Assembly (NCBI RefSeq): GCF_018327685.1
Contig: NZ_BNEL01000001.1
Location: 5,875,904-5,939,903 of the forward strand
Direction of reading: 5' to 3'
From: Streptomyces sp. TS71-3
GTDB lineage: Bacteria > Actinomycetota > Actinomycetes > Streptomycetales > Streptomycetaceae
Length of the DNA: 64,000 nt
The position numbers and the translations under genes are program-made. Below the pieces are notes generated by a model. That model saw nothing but the letters and a program-made list of their open reading frames with translations. It had not been told where the DNA came from and ran no database searches. Of the stretch, positions 26,865 through 35,559 are shown piece after piece. The first letter of the stretch is position 1. The number at the start of each line of letters is the position of its first letter.

Positions 26865-28607
26865 ATGGGCGGGAGCCCGCAGGCGGCGGTGCAGGCAGCG
26901 CAGTACGACCCGGCACCCTGCTATCCGGTCCGCGACGGCACCGTCGCCGTCGGCTGGCACGACGCGGCACGAGCGCTGCCGGCGGGCACCCGCGTCCTCG
27001 CCGTCGACGGTCCCGCCGTACTGGACTGGGCGGCCGTCGCCGAGCGGCTGCGCGCGGCGTTCGCGGACACCCGGGGCCGGGTGGAGGTCGCGGACGTCCG
27101 ATCCGCGGCGCGCGACTGGCTGACGGTGCGCCACCTCACGGAGTCGGACGCATTGCGGGACGACCCGGACTTCGCACGGCTCGCGGGCGGCTCGCTCGGT
27201 GAGTTGATGGACCCGCACGCGCTGGCGGAGCTGGCGGCCGCCCCTGTCGGCGAAGACGGGTTGCGCGTCCTCGTAGGGCCCGGCGCCGCGCTCGGGCAGG
27301 CCGACATCCTGTGGTGGGCCGACCTGCCGAAGCGGTACGCGGAAGCGGCCGTCCGGCAGGGCCGGGGACGCAACGTCGCCGCCCCGGAGAGCGAGCCCCC
27401 GACGCTGCGCCGGCTGCTCTACGTCGACTGGCCGCTGCTCGACAGGCACCGTGACGACATGGCGGAGCGCATCGACCGCTGGTTCGACGTTACCGATACC
27501 GTCGAACCGACGTCGATCAGCGGTGCGGCACTGCGCGAGACGTGCCGCTCGCTCGCCACCCGTCCCTTCCGCACCAGGCCCACCTTCAACACCACGCCGT
27601 GGGGCGGGCACTGGGGTCAGGAGACCCTCGGCCACAACCCGGACGCGGAGAACACCGCGCTCGGGTACGAGCTGATCGCACCCGAGAGCGGCGTCCTGCT
27701 CGGCGACGACCCGGCCCGGTGCGTGGAGGTACCCTTCCAGCTCGTCGTCGCCCTCTCACCGGCGGACGTGCTCGGGCCGGCGGTCCACGAACTCTTCGGG
27801 ACGTCGTTCCCGATCCGCTTCGACTACCTCGACACGGTCGGCGGCGGGAACCTCTCCGTCCACTGCCACCCGCGGACCGACGACATGCGCAGCGTCTTCG
27901 GCTGGCCGTACACCCAGCACGAGACCTACTACCTGATGCACGCCGGCACCGGCAGCAAGGTCTTCCTCGGCCTGCACGGCGGCGTCGACCTCGACACCTT
28001 CCACCATCACGCGGACGCCGCCGACACGCACGGCACGCCATTCGACATCGAGCGGTACGTGCAGACCTTCCCCGCCGACGCCGGGCAGCTCTACCTCGTC
28101 CCGGCGGGCACGCCGCACGGCAGCGGCGAGGGCAACGTCGTCCTCGAAGTCAGCGCCACCCCGTACCTGTACTCGCTGCGGTTCTACGACTGGCTGCGGC
28201 ACGACTCGGCAGGCGACCAGCGCCCCGTCCATGTGAACCACGCGTTCCGCAACCTCGACCCGGCACGGTCGGGCGGGGCCGTCTCCCGCGACCTGATACA
28301 GCGACCTCGCCTGGTGCACGAGGGCAACGGCTGGCGGGAGGAACTCCTCGGCGCCCTGCCCGCGATGTTCTTCGAGGTCCGCCGCACCGTCGTCGACCCG
28401 GGCCACACGGCCGAGCAGCACACCGAGGGACGCTTCCACGTCCTGACCGTCGTGGACGGACCCGGTGCGCTGATTACGACAGCGGCCGGGCACCGGCACT
28501 TCGTACACTATGCGGAGACTCTCGTCGTCCCCGCTTCCGTCGCCGCCTACGGCGTGCGGAACGAGGGACCGGAGCCGGTCCGACTGGTGAAGGCGCAGGT
28601 GGTATGA
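26865..28607 (+). CDS. mannose-6-phosphate isomerase family protein, two-domain
   Basis: A 580-residue protein. The first 200 residues look like a nucleoside-kinase-type P-loop relative without an intact P-loop (AGTRVLAVDGPAVLDWAAV). The rest is a class I phosphomannose isomerase: TPWGGHWGQETLGHNP, then NLSVHCHPRTDDMRSVFG with HxH metal ligands, then QHETYYLMHAGTG with the Glu ligand, and VPAGTPHGSGEGNVVLEV with the last His. Active-site residues seem complete. It stands directly after the operator cluster and heads an operon with a LacI regulator. It may isomerise mannose released by the GH38 enzyme or a non-phosphorylated analogue. Confidence 0.82.
   Translation: MGGSPQAAVQAAQYDPAPCYPVRDGTVAVGWHDAARALPAGTRVLAVDGPAVLDWAAVAERLRAAFADTRGRVEVADVRSAARDWLTVRHLTESDALRDDPDFARLAGGSLGELMDPHALAELAAAPVGEDGLRVLVGPGAALGQADILWWADLPKRYAEAAVRQGRGRNVAAPESEPPTLRRLLYVDWPLLDRHRDDMAERIDRWFDVTDTVEPTSISGAALRETCRSLATRPFRTRPTFNTTPWGGHWGQETLGHNPDAENTALGYELIAPESGVLLGDDPARCVEVPFQLVVALSPADVLGPAVHELFGTSFPIRFDYLDTVGGGNLSVHCHPRTDDMRSVFGWPYTQHETYYLMHAGTGSKVFLGLHGGVDLDTFHHHADAADTHGTPFDIERYVQTFPADAGQLYLVPAGTPHGSGEGNVVLEVSATPYLYSLRFYDWLRHDSAGDQRPVHVNHAFRNLDPARSGGAVSRDLIQRPRLVHEGNGWREELLGALPAMFFEVRRTVVDPGHTAEQHTEGRFHVLTVVDGPGALITTAAGHRHFVHYAETLVVPASVAAYGVRNEGPEPVRLVKAQVV
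27481..27508. promoter_or_regulatory. operator-like imperfect palindrome inside the isomerase gene
   Basis: Perfect 8-base arms (GGTTCGAC and GTCGAACC) flank the core GTTACCGATACC, which resembles the operators upstream. It lies about 650 bases downstream of the main operator cluster, a distance at which auxiliary LacI operators can support DNA looping. It is also coding sequence (DVTDTVEP), so chance is possible. Confidence 0.4.
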
Positions 28608-29626
28608 GCACGAATTCGGACCCCGAACAGGCTCTCACCATGCGGGACGTGGCCAAGCGGCTCGGCGTGAGCCCGATGACGGTGTCCCGCGCGCTGCGCG
28701 GCCAGCGCGGCATCGGCGAGGACACCAGGAAACGGGTGCTCGCGGAGGTGGCCGCCATCGGCTACCGCCCCAACAAGCGTGCCCGGAACCTGCGCTCCGG
28801 CGGTCCGAACGAGCTGATCGGACTGGTCGTCACCAACCTTGCGAACCCCTTCTACTCCCAGCTCGCCGTGGGCGTCGAGCAGGTCTGCGTGGGCTACGGG
28901 GCACGGGTCATGCTCGGCAGCACCGGCGAGGACCCTCAGGCGGAGCGCGAGGTCGTCGCGGACATGGTGGAGCGCGGTGTGGACGGCCTGGTCGTGGTCC
29001 CGGCCGGTCACGACCACAGCCACCTCGGCGGCGACCTGCTCAACGGCACGCCCGTGGTGCTCGCGGCCAGCCCGCCCATGGGCATCGAGGTCGACTGCGT
29101 GCTCGTCGACGACTTCGGCGGCACCCGGCAGGCCTGCCGGGAACTCATCGCCCGCGGCCACCGGCGCATCGGCTTCCTCGGCCTGCCACCGTCGCTGTGG
29201 ACGGGCTCGGAGCGCTTCCGCGGCTACGCGCTGGCCCTGGAGGAGGCGGGCATCGCGATGGACGAGCGGTACGTCAGCCGGCACCGCGGCGACAGCGCAC
29301 TCGCGGAGAAGGCGGCACGGGGGATGCTCGCCCTGGACGAACCGCCGACAGCTCTGCTGACCGCCAACAACCGGAACACGGTCGGCGCGCTGCGCGCCCT
29401 GCGGGACCGTCCGGACGGCAGCAAGGCGATCACCGTCGCGGGCTTCGACGACATCGAACTCGCCGACATGCTGGACCTGCCTCTGACCGTCGTGTCGTAC
29501 GACCCCGTCGAGGTCGGCCGCGTCGCCGCCTCCCTGCTGTTCGAGCGCCAGACGAGCACGGTGTCGCCGCAACCGAGGAGGGTGACCATCAGCACCACCC
29601 TCGTCGACCACCCCACACCGCGGTAG
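28604..29626 (+). CDS. LacI-family transcriptional regulator (mannose locus 2)
   Basis: A 340-residue protein whose ATG overlaps the stop of the isomerase gene (ATGA). The N-terminal helix-turn-helix is TMRDVAKRLGVSPMTVSRALRGQ near residues 12-31, followed by the hinge RPNKRARNLRSG. The effector domain begins ELIGLVVTNLANPFYSQLAVG and ends with VAGFDDIELADMLDLPLTVVSYD. Translational coupling to the isomerase and shared operators suggest it regulates the second mannose locus and perhaps the first. It is clearly different in sequence from the LacI at 13.8 kb. Confidence 0.9.
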   Translation: MSTNSDPEQALTMRDVAKRLGVSPMTVSRALRGQRGIGEDTRKRVLAEVAAIGYRPNKRARNLRSGGPNELIGLVVTNLANPFYSQLAVGVEQVCVGYGARVMLGSTGEDPQAEREVVADMVERGVDGLVVVPAGHDHSHLGGDLLNGTPVVLAASPPMGIEVDCVLVDDFGGTRQACRELIARGHRRIGFLGLPPSLWTGSERFRGYALALEEAGIAMDERYVSRHRGDSALAEKAARGMLALDEPPTALLTANNRNTVGALRALRDRPDGSKAITVAGFDDIELADMLDLPLTVVSYDPVEVGRVAASLLFERQTSTVSPQPRRVTISTTLVDHPTPR

Positions 29627-29674
29627 GCCCCTGTCGCTCGGGGCCCCAGTGCCACTCAGGAAGGTGTTCGTCGG

Positions 29675-30673
29675 TTGATTCCCGTCCTGGAGATCGGCGG
29701 TACCCATGTCACCGCGGCTCTCGTCGACCCGCGCGACGGGCACGTCACCGCTCGGACGCGGGGGCCGCTCGACGCGCACGGCGGTGCCGAGGACATCCTC
29801 GGCACCGTACGGCGCTGCGCCGACGGGCTGCCGGCGCCTGCCGGCGCGCGGTGGGGCGTGGCGGTGCCGGGGCCGTTCGACTACGCGAGGGGGATCGCGC
29901 TCTTCGCGGGCGTCGGCAAGTTCGAGGCCCTGTACGGAGTCGACGTGCGGACGGCACTCCTCGACGGGCTGCGGAAGCGCCCCGGCGACGTCGCGTTCGT
30001 CAACGACGCCCACGCCTTCCTGCTGGGCGAGTGGTCCACGGGGGCTGGCCGCGGCCACCGCCGGGTCGTCGGCATCACGCTCGGCACGGGCGTGGGCTCG
30101 GCGTTCCTCGCCGACGGCCGCATCCGTGAGAGCGGTCCCGGCGTGCCGCCCGAGGGCCGCCTGGACCTGACCGAGCTCGACGGCCGGCCGCTGGAGGACT
30201 CCGTCTCGCGCCGGGCGATCCTGGCCCGTTACGGCGACCGGGACGCCGACGTACGCGACGTCGCCGAGCGCGCCAGGGCGGGGGAGGGGCGGGCCCGGCG
30301 GGTGCTGGACGATGCCTTCACCGGACTGGGGACCGTGCTGGGCCCACGCCTCGCCGACTTCGGTGCGAGCGCCCTCGTCGTCGGGGGCTCCATAGCCGGC
30401 TCCTGGGACCTCGTGGCCCCTGCGTTGCGCAGCGGGCTCGCGGCCGGGAGCGGGCGTGGGCGCTGGGTGCCGGACGACGCGGACCCGGGCGCGGGGCCGC
30501 CGCCTCCCGGGGCCCCGCAGAGCCCTGAGGGAGCCGCCTCCCCCGGACCGGATCGCGGCGCTCGGGCAGCCGCAGGGCACACCCGCGTCATGAAACCGGC
30601 CGACCGGCCCGAGGACGCCGCGCTGATCGGTGCGGCCTGCGCGGCGTCCGCGGAGGACCGACCGAGGGGATGA
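29675..30673 (+). CDS. ROK family sugar kinase-like protein
   Basis: A 332-residue protein from TTG 29675, with AGGAAGG upstream. The phosphate-1 motif is EIGGTHVTAALVDP at residues 5-18. GVAVPGPFDYARGIALFAGVG and DVAFVNDAHAFLLGEW carry the ROK sugar-binding Asn-Asp, and GITLGTGVGSAFL is the second ATP-binding loop. The usual zinc-binding CxCGxxGC motif of ROK kinases is not present. It probably phosphorylates a hexose such as mannose for the isomerases, but the missing motif leaves that uncertain. The C-terminal 60 residues are Pro/Gly-rich and unusual for the family. Confidence 0.8.
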   Translation: MIPVLEIGGTHVTAALVDPRDGHVTARTRGPLDAHGGAEDILGTVRRCADGLPAPAGARWGVAVPGPFDYARGIALFAGVGKFEALYGVDVRTALLDGLRKRPGDVAFVNDAHAFLLGEWSTGAGRGHRRVVGITLGTGVGSAFLADGRIRESGPGVPPEGRLDLTELDGRPLEDSVSRRAILARYGDRDADVRDVAERARAGEGRARRVLDDAFTGLGTVLGPRLADFGASALVVGGSIAGSWDLVAPALRSGLAAGSGRGRWVPDDADPGAGPPPPGAPQSPEGAASPGPDRGARAAAGHTRVMKPADRPEDAALIGAACAASAEDRPRG

Positions 30674-30705
30674 CCGGCAGGCTGACGGAGGGATATCCGG
30701 GGATA

Positions 30706-30720
30706 CCGGCAGCATGCCGG
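30706..30720. terminator. short hairpin in convergent space
   Basis: CCGGCA, a three-base loop and TGCCGG between the convergent ROK and SDR genes, inside an 86-base space. The stem is short, so this is only a candidate. Confidence 0.3.
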
Positions 30721-30759
30721 CCACATGGGTCGGCCCGTGGTGTGCCGGCCACCTGCTTC

Positions 30760-31554
30760 TCAGGGCAGGATCGAGTCGACATAGCCTCCGTCGACGCGCA
30801 CGGCGCCGCCCGTGGTGGCGGAGGCGTGGGGCGAGGCGAGGTAGACGACCATGTTGGCGATCTCCTCGGGCTCGATGAGACGTTGCAGCAGGGACTGGGG
30901 CCGGTACGTGACCATGAACTCGTGCTGCGCCTCGTCCCAGGGCAGCTCGTCGCCGACGAGCTCGCGGACGAACCCCTCGACGCCGCCGGTGTGGGTCGGT
31001 CCGGCGATGACGGAGTTGACGGTGACGCCGGTGCCGGCGGCGTCCTTGGCGAACCCGCGGCTGACGGCGAGCAGCGAGGTCTTCGTCATGCCGTAGTGGA
31101 TCATTTCCGCGGGGATGACCACGGCCGAGTCGCTGGCGATGTTGAGGACGCGCCCCCAGCCCCGTTCCTTCATGCCGGGCAGGTAGGCGCGGATGAGCCG
31201 GATGGCGGAGAGGACGTTGACCTCGAAGTAGCGGCGCCACTCGGCGTCGTCGATCTCCAGCGCGGGCACCGACCCGAAGATGCCGAGGTTGTTGACGAGG
31301 ATGTCGACCGCGGGCGCGGCCTCCAGTACGGCGTCGGCGCCCTGCTCCGTCGACAGGTCGCCCACGGCGCCGGCGACGTCGTCGCTGCCGGAGCCGGCAC
31401 GCACGGTGGCGACGGCTTCCGCGACGCGCTCCTCGCCGCGGCCGTTGACGACGACGCGGGCGCCCGCGCGGGCGAGGCCCGTGGCGATGGCAAGGCCGAT
31501 GCCCTGGGTGGAGCCGGTGACCAGAGCGGTGCGGCCGGAGAGATCGATCTGCAT
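30760..31554 (-). CDS. short-chain dehydrogenase/reductase
   Basis: A 264-residue SDR beginning at ATG 31554. The cofactor motif is TGSTQGIGLAIATGL at residues 11-25, with NGRGEER suggesting NADP preference; NNLG replaces the common NNAG; the active-site Ser is in NIASDSA and Tyr-Lys in YGMTK. The C-terminus ends with GGAVRVDGGYVDSILP, as in oxidoreductases of the FabG type. It is the last of three minus-strand genes (MFS, HbpS-like, SDR) and may be co-transcribed with them. Confidence 0.88.
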   Translation of the reverse strand: MQIDLSGRTALVTGSTQGIGLAIATGLARAGARVVVNGRGEERVAEAVATVRAGSGSDDVAGAVGDLSTEQGADAVLEAAPAVDILVNNLGIFGSVPALEIDDAEWRRYFEVNVLSAIRLIRAYLPGMKERGWGRVLNIASDSAVVIPAEMIHYGMTKTSLLAVSRGFAKDAAGTGVTVNSVIAGPTHTGGVEGFVRELVGDELPWDEAQHEFMVTYRPQSLLQRLIEPEEIANMVVYLASPHASATTGGAVRVDGGYVDSILP

Positions 31555-31688
31555 GGTGCGTTCCCCTCGTCGAGGCGGTGGAGTGTGCCGGGGCCGTGCC
31601 GAAAGGCGCCGGCGGTGCGGGCGGGGTGGCTCGGCCGGTGGGGTGGCCCGGCTGTGCCGGGCCACCCTCGGTCTGCGGTCGAGGCCGC

Positions 31689-32105
31689 TCAGAGAGCCTG
31701 GAGAGCGCTCTGGGCGAAGGTGTGGTCCTGCTCGGGGGCGCCACCGCCGAGGCCGAGGGCGCCCACGAGCTGCCCCTCGCGGTGGATCGGCACCCCGCCG
31801 GCGATGAACAGCAGGGGCTTGTCCAGCGCGGTGGGCAGGGTGTGGAAGGGGCCGTCCGGCTTGACCAGGTCCACGAGGTCGGCCGTCGGCGCGTTCAGCT
31901 GCAGGGCGGTGTAGGCCTTGGCGGTGCTGGTCTCACCGGAGATGAGGACGGCACGCTCGTCGCGGCGGAAGGCCAGCAGGTGTCCACCGGCGTCGAGGAC
32001 GGTGACGCTGACGGGGACGGCCGCCGCGTCGGCAGCCTGACGAGCGGCAAGGACGAGGGCCTCCGCGTCGGCAGCGGTGAGAGGGGTCACGGCGGTGGTG
32101 CTCAT
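31689..32105 (-). CDS. GlcG/HbpS family heme-binding protein
   Basis: A 138-residue protein of the GlcG/HbpS fold: VPVSVTVLDAGGHLLAFRRDERAVLIS, then TAKAYTALQLNAPT and GGVPIHREGQLVGALGLGGG. In Streptomyces reticuli HbpS binds heme and works with a two-component system; other members are of unknown function. This copy has no visible signal peptide, so a cytoplasmic role is likelier. It lies between an MFS transporter and an SDR on the same strand. Confidence 0.85.
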   Translation of the reverse strand: MSTTAVTPLTAADAEALVLAARQAADAAAVPVSVTVLDAGGHLLAFRRDERAVLISGETSTAKAYTALQLNAPTADLVDLVKPDGPFHTLPTALDKPLLFIAGGVPIHREGQLVGALGLGGGAPEQDHTFAQSALQAL

Positions 32106-32154
32106 GAAAACTCCTTTGATCGGTACGGGACTTGCGGTTGATGTGGTGTGGCTC

Positions 32155-32196
32155 TGTGGGTGTGGGTGCGGGTGTGGGTGCGGGTGCGGGTGTCGG
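32155..32196. repeat. GGGTGC/GGGTGT tandem repeat
   Basis: About seven consecutive 6-base units of GGGTGY upstream of the HbpS-like gene, in the space behind the MFS gene. The G-runs could form a quadruplex on the plus strand. Confidence 0.75.
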
Positions 32197-32254
32197 GCTC
32201 AGGAGCGGGCTCTGTGAGTACGGGGCTCTGGAGCGGACCCCGTGGGCGCGGAGC

Positions 32255-33484
32255 TCAGGAGCGGACTGCTCGCTCCGAGGGCCGGGCGAGGTGCGTCGGA
32301 GCGGAAGCCGCGGCGGTGCGGCTGGTGCGGCCGGTCCGGCCGGGCCGGAGCTCGATCCGGTGTGAGATGACGGCCAGCACCAGGGCGGCGCCGGCCAGGA
32401 CGGCCCCGACGGCGTTGGGCGCGGTGTAGCCGAGGCCGGCGGAGATCACCAGGCCGCCGAGCCAGGCGGACAGCGCGTTGCCCAGGTTGAAGGCGCCGAT
32501 GTTGGCCGCCGAGGCCAGCGTCGGCGCGCCGTGGGCGTGGTCCAGGACGCGCTTCTGCAACGGCGGGACGGTGGCGAAGCCGAGAGCGCCGATCAGGAAG
32601 ACGGCCGCGACGGCCGCGGCCTTGCCGGAGGCCAGGAACGTGAAGAGCAGCAGGACCAGCGCCAGGCCGCCCAGAGCGGTGTAGAGCATCGGCATGAGCT
32701 TGCGGTCCGCGAAACGGCCGCCGGTGAGGTTGCCCGCCACCATGCCCAGCCCGAAGACGACCATCAGCCAGGTCACGGAGGAGTCCGCGAAGCCGCTGAC
32801 CTCGGTCATCATCGGCGCGATGTAGGTGATCGCGGCGAACACGCCTCCGAAGCCGAGGACGGTCATGGCCATCGCGAGGACGACCTGGACGTTCTTGAAG
32901 GCGGTGACCTCGTCCCGCAGGTGCACGCCTGCCGGCTTGGGCACGTCGGGCACGAGCTTGGCAACGCCGGCCAGGCCGACCACGCCGAGGGCGGCGACGA
33001 TCAGGAAGGTCACGCGCCACCCCGCGCTCTGGCCCACGTACGTGCCCAGGGGGACACCGACGACGTTGGCGACGGTCAGGCCCGTGAACATCATGGAGAT
33101 GGCGCCGGCCTTCTTCTCCGGCGCCACCAGCTCGGCGGCGACGACGGAGCCGATGCCGAAGAAGGCGCCGTGCGCGAGCGAGGCCACCACGCGGCCGATC
33201 AGCATGACCGCGAAGACCGGGGCCACGGCGGAGATCAGGTTGCCGAGGATGAACAGGCCCATGAGCAGCATGAGCATGTTCTTGCGGGAGATCCTGGTGC
33301 CGAGGACGGTCATGATCGGTGCGCCGATCATGACGCCGAGCGCGTAGCCGGTGACCAGGAAGCCCGCCGTCGGCACGGACACGCCGAGGTCCGCGCCGAC
33401 CTGGGGCAGCAGCCCCATGATCACGAATTCCGTGGTGCCGATTCCGAAGGCCCCGATGGCAAGGGCTAGCAGTGCGAGCGGCAT
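32255..33484 (-). CDS. MFS transporter, DHA1-type drug/metabolite exporter
   Basis: A 409-residue protein with 12 predicted helices, starting at ATG 33484 (MPLALLALAIGAFGIGTTEFVIMGLLPQ). The helix 1 GTTEF motif and GFLVTGYALGVMIGAPIMTVLGTRISRKNML after helix 2 are typical of the AraJ/YdhP-like DHA1 exporters. A longer in-frame start at 33553 lacks support. The C-terminal 35 residues are Arg/Thr-rich. It is divergent from a MarR regulator, a common arrangement for a repressed exporter induced by its substrate. Confidence 0.9.
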   Translation of the reverse strand: MPLALLALAIGAFGIGTTEFVIMGLLPQVGADLGVSVPTAGFLVTGYALGVMIGAPIMTVLGTRISRKNMLMLLMGLFILGNLISAVAPVFAVMLIGRVVASLAHGAFFGIGSVVAAELVAPEKKAGAISMMFTGLTVANVVGVPLGTYVGQSAGWRVTFLIVAALGVVGLAGVAKLVPDVPKPAGVHLRDEVTAFKNVQVVLAMAMTVLGFGGVFAAITYIAPMMTEVSGFADSSVTWLMVVFGLGMVAGNLTGGRFADRKLMPMLYTALGGLALVLLLFTFLASGKAAAVAAVFLIGALGFATVPPLQKRVLDHAHGAPTLASAANIGAFNLGNALSAWLGGLVISAGLGYTAPNAVGAVLAGAALVLAVISHRIELRPGRTGRTSRTAAASAPTHLARPSERAVRS

Positions 33485-33540
33485 GGCGAGGGTCCTTAGA
33501 CGTGCGAGGTGAAGGATGCGTGAGCGCCTTACGTGCGTCG

Positions 33541-33570
33541 ACAATAGTTGCACGCGCTGGTTAATGGCAA
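33541..33570 (-). promoter_or_regulatory. promoter candidate for the MFS gene with MarR operator-like symmetry
   Basis: On the minus strand, TTGCCA (33570-33565) and TATTGT (33546-33541) are separated by 18 bases, close to the housekeeping sigma consensus. The same stretch has TTGC and GCAA half-sites in opposite orientation (33548-33570), so a bound MarR protein would block the promoter. Confidence 0.45.
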
Positions 33571-33654
33571 ACGCGGGTATAGTGAGGTACGCGATAAGGC
33601 GGCAGGTCCCCTGCCGGCGTCTCCACCCGTACGAGCCGACCGAGGGAGCTGGTC

Positions 33655-34140
33655 ATGACCGCCACCGACCCGGCGATGACCGCACTGGCGCACAGCTGGT
33701 CGGCCCTCTCTCTGCTGCACGGACGCATCGAGAGCAGAGTCGAGCGCGCGCTGCAGGCCGCGCACCGTCTGAGCGCACGCGAGTACTCGCTGCTGGACGT
33801 GCTGAGCCGCCAGCACGACGGCGAGGGCGGACACCTGCAGATGCGGCAGGTCGCCGACGCCGTCGTCCTCAGCCAGAGCGCCACCACACGGCTGGTGACC
33901 CGCCTGGAAGACCGCGGGCTGCTCCAGCGCTACCTGTGCCCCACCGACCGCCGCGGCATCTACACCGAGGTCACCGACGACGGCCTGCGCCTGCTGGAGG
34001 AGGCCCGCCCCACCCACAACACCGCCCTGCGAGAGGCCCTCGACCGGGCAGCGACCGAGCCCGCGCTCGCGCCCCTGGTCCATGCGGTCGAGCAGGTGCA
34101 GGGTGGTGGCGCGCGGAGACTCGACAACGGGAAGGTGTGA
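33655..34140 (+). CDS. MarR-family transcriptional regulator
   Basis: A 161-residue winged-helix protein starting at ATG 33655 after GGGAGCT. The wHTH spans about residues 40-105: SAREYSLLDVLSRQ, then MRQVADAVVLSQSATTRLVTRLEDRGLLQR, with the wing DRRGIYTEVTDDG. MarR proteins usually repress a divergent gene and let go on binding a small phenolic or oxidant. The divergent MFS exporter and its HbpS/SDR followers are the likely targets. Confidence 0.9.
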   Translation: MTATDPAMTALAHSWSALSLLHGRIESRVERALQAAHRLSAREYSLLDVLSRQHDGEGGHLQMRQVADAVVLSQSATTRLVTRLEDRGLLQRYLCPTDRRGIYTEVTDDGLRLLEEARPTHNTALREALDRAATEPALAPLVHAVEQVQGGGARRLDNGKV

Positions 34141-34227
34141 ATCCCCGCTGCGATGACCACCGCAACGGCAACCGCAACCGCAACTGCCTAGGTGGGCGGG
34201 TCCAGTTGAAGTGAAGCCCGTGCGGCT

Positions 34228-35406
34228 CTAGGAGAAGCTCTCCCACAGCACGTGGAGTGCGGAGGGCTTGCGGAAGACCAGACCCCGCGGGACGGCGGGG
34301 TGGGCCGGGTCCAGGCGCAGCTGCGGGAGGCGTTCGAGCAGGTGCCTGAGGGCGATGCGAGCCTCCAGGCGGGCGAGGTGCACGCCGAGGCAGTAGTGCG
34401 AGCCGTAGGCGAAGCCCAACTGGAGACGGAGATTGTCGCGCCGGGCCTCGAACCGGTCGGGGTCGGGGAACACCGCCGGGTCGCGGTTGGCGCCCGCCAG
34501 CGAGACGGTGACCAGATCGCCCCGGCGGATGGTGACCGAGTCGAGAACCACGTCGCGGGTGGCGTAGCGGTCCACCACGGCCGCACCCGGTTCGAGTCGC
34601 AGCGATTCCTCTATCGCTCCGCCCAGCAGGTCGGCATCCGCACGGACGAGGGCGAGTTGATCCGGACGTTGCAGCAGGTGCAGCAGCGCGTTGATGATCA
34701 TTGCCTCGGTGGTCTCGATACCGCCGAACATCAGGATCGCGGCGTTGGACGCCACCTCGGGCACGGTCAGCGCCTCGGCTGCGGAGGCCAGCAGCGAGGC
34801 GCCACCCGGCCCGGCGACAGTGGCCTCCACGGAACTCTGGAGTTGGGCGTATGCACGGGCCCCGGCCGGCCCGGCCTCGCGCCCCGCGCTGATCTCCGAG
34901 ACCGACCGCACGATGGCGTCGTACCACGACAGCACCGTCTCGGTGGTCGTGCCCTCAAGCCCCAGTGCCCGGGTGACGACGGCGACCGACAGCGGTCCGG
35001 CGAAGGAGCGTCGCAGTTCGGCGGTGCCCGCCGGTTCGAGGAGGGAGATCAGCCGGTCGGTCTCGCGCTCGATGAACGCCTCGAAACCCTCGTACACCGC
35101 CCCGTGGCGGAAAGGAGCCGTGAACGGCGCACGGTGGCGTGCATGCTCCTCACCGTCCGTGGACAGCATGCTCGGGCCGACGACCTGGGCGGTGGAGAAC
35201 CGGGGATCGTCGACGGTGAAGGTCGCGGAGTCACGCATCACGCTCGTGGCGAGATCGTGCCGCGTCACCAGCCACCCACTGAGTTCCGGCACCCAGGAGA
35301 CGGGCTCGTGAGCGCGGAGCAGCGCCAGCCGCGGGTGCGGATCTCCGGTGAGTTCGGTGACGCTGGTCCCGGCACCCAGCGGGAAGAGATCCACGACGTG
35401 CACCAC
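34228..35406 (-). CDS. cytochrome P450
   Basis: A 392-residue P450. The I-helix oxygen-activation motif is seen as FGGIETTEAM near residue 225 (a Glu-Thr pair, where Asp/Glu-Thr is usual). The ExxR of the K-helix is EESLRLEPG. The heme loop is FAYGSHYCLGVHLARLEARIAL near residue 340, with the Cys ligand. No membrane anchor is present, as expected for a soluble bacterial P450 using ferredoxin. No ferredoxin gene lies next to it. It is divergent from the SDR39U1-like gene, with tandem repeats in the space between them. Confidence 0.92.
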   Translation of the reverse strand: MVHVVDLFPLGAGTSVTELTGDPHPRLALLRAHEPVSWVPELSGWLVTRHDLATSVMRDSATFTVDDPRFSTAQVVGPSMLSTDGEEHARHRAPFTAPFRHGAVYEGFEAFIERETDRLISLLEPAGTAELRRSFAGPLSVAVVTRALGLEGTTTETVLSWYDAIVRSVSEISAGREAGPAGARAYAQLQSSVEATVAGPGGASLLASAAEALTVPEVASNAAILMFGGIETTEAMIINALLHLLQRPDQLALVRADADLLGGAIEESLRLEPGAAVVDRYATRDVVLDSVTIRRGDLVTVSLAGANRDPAVFPDPDRFEARRDNLRLQLGFAYGSHYCLGVHLARLEARIALRHLLERLPQLRLDPAHPAVPRGLVFRKPSALHVLWESFS

Positions 35407-35559
35407 ACCGTATCCAAGCAGCGGAAAGAGTTGTCCCTCCCGACGCTATCAACCACTTTGAGCGTGAAGGCCGCCAGGGGTTCAGCCCCGGCCTGTCCGA
35501 GGACTTCTGCCACCGCTAGCGTTCACGCCGCAGGACCCGGCGTCGTAGCAGCCGGCGTC

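Noticed and set aside
28547..31744. A minus-strand open frame of about 1060 codons
   Set aside because: It runs antisense through the LacI and ROK genes and out of frame through an SDR; no domain is visible.
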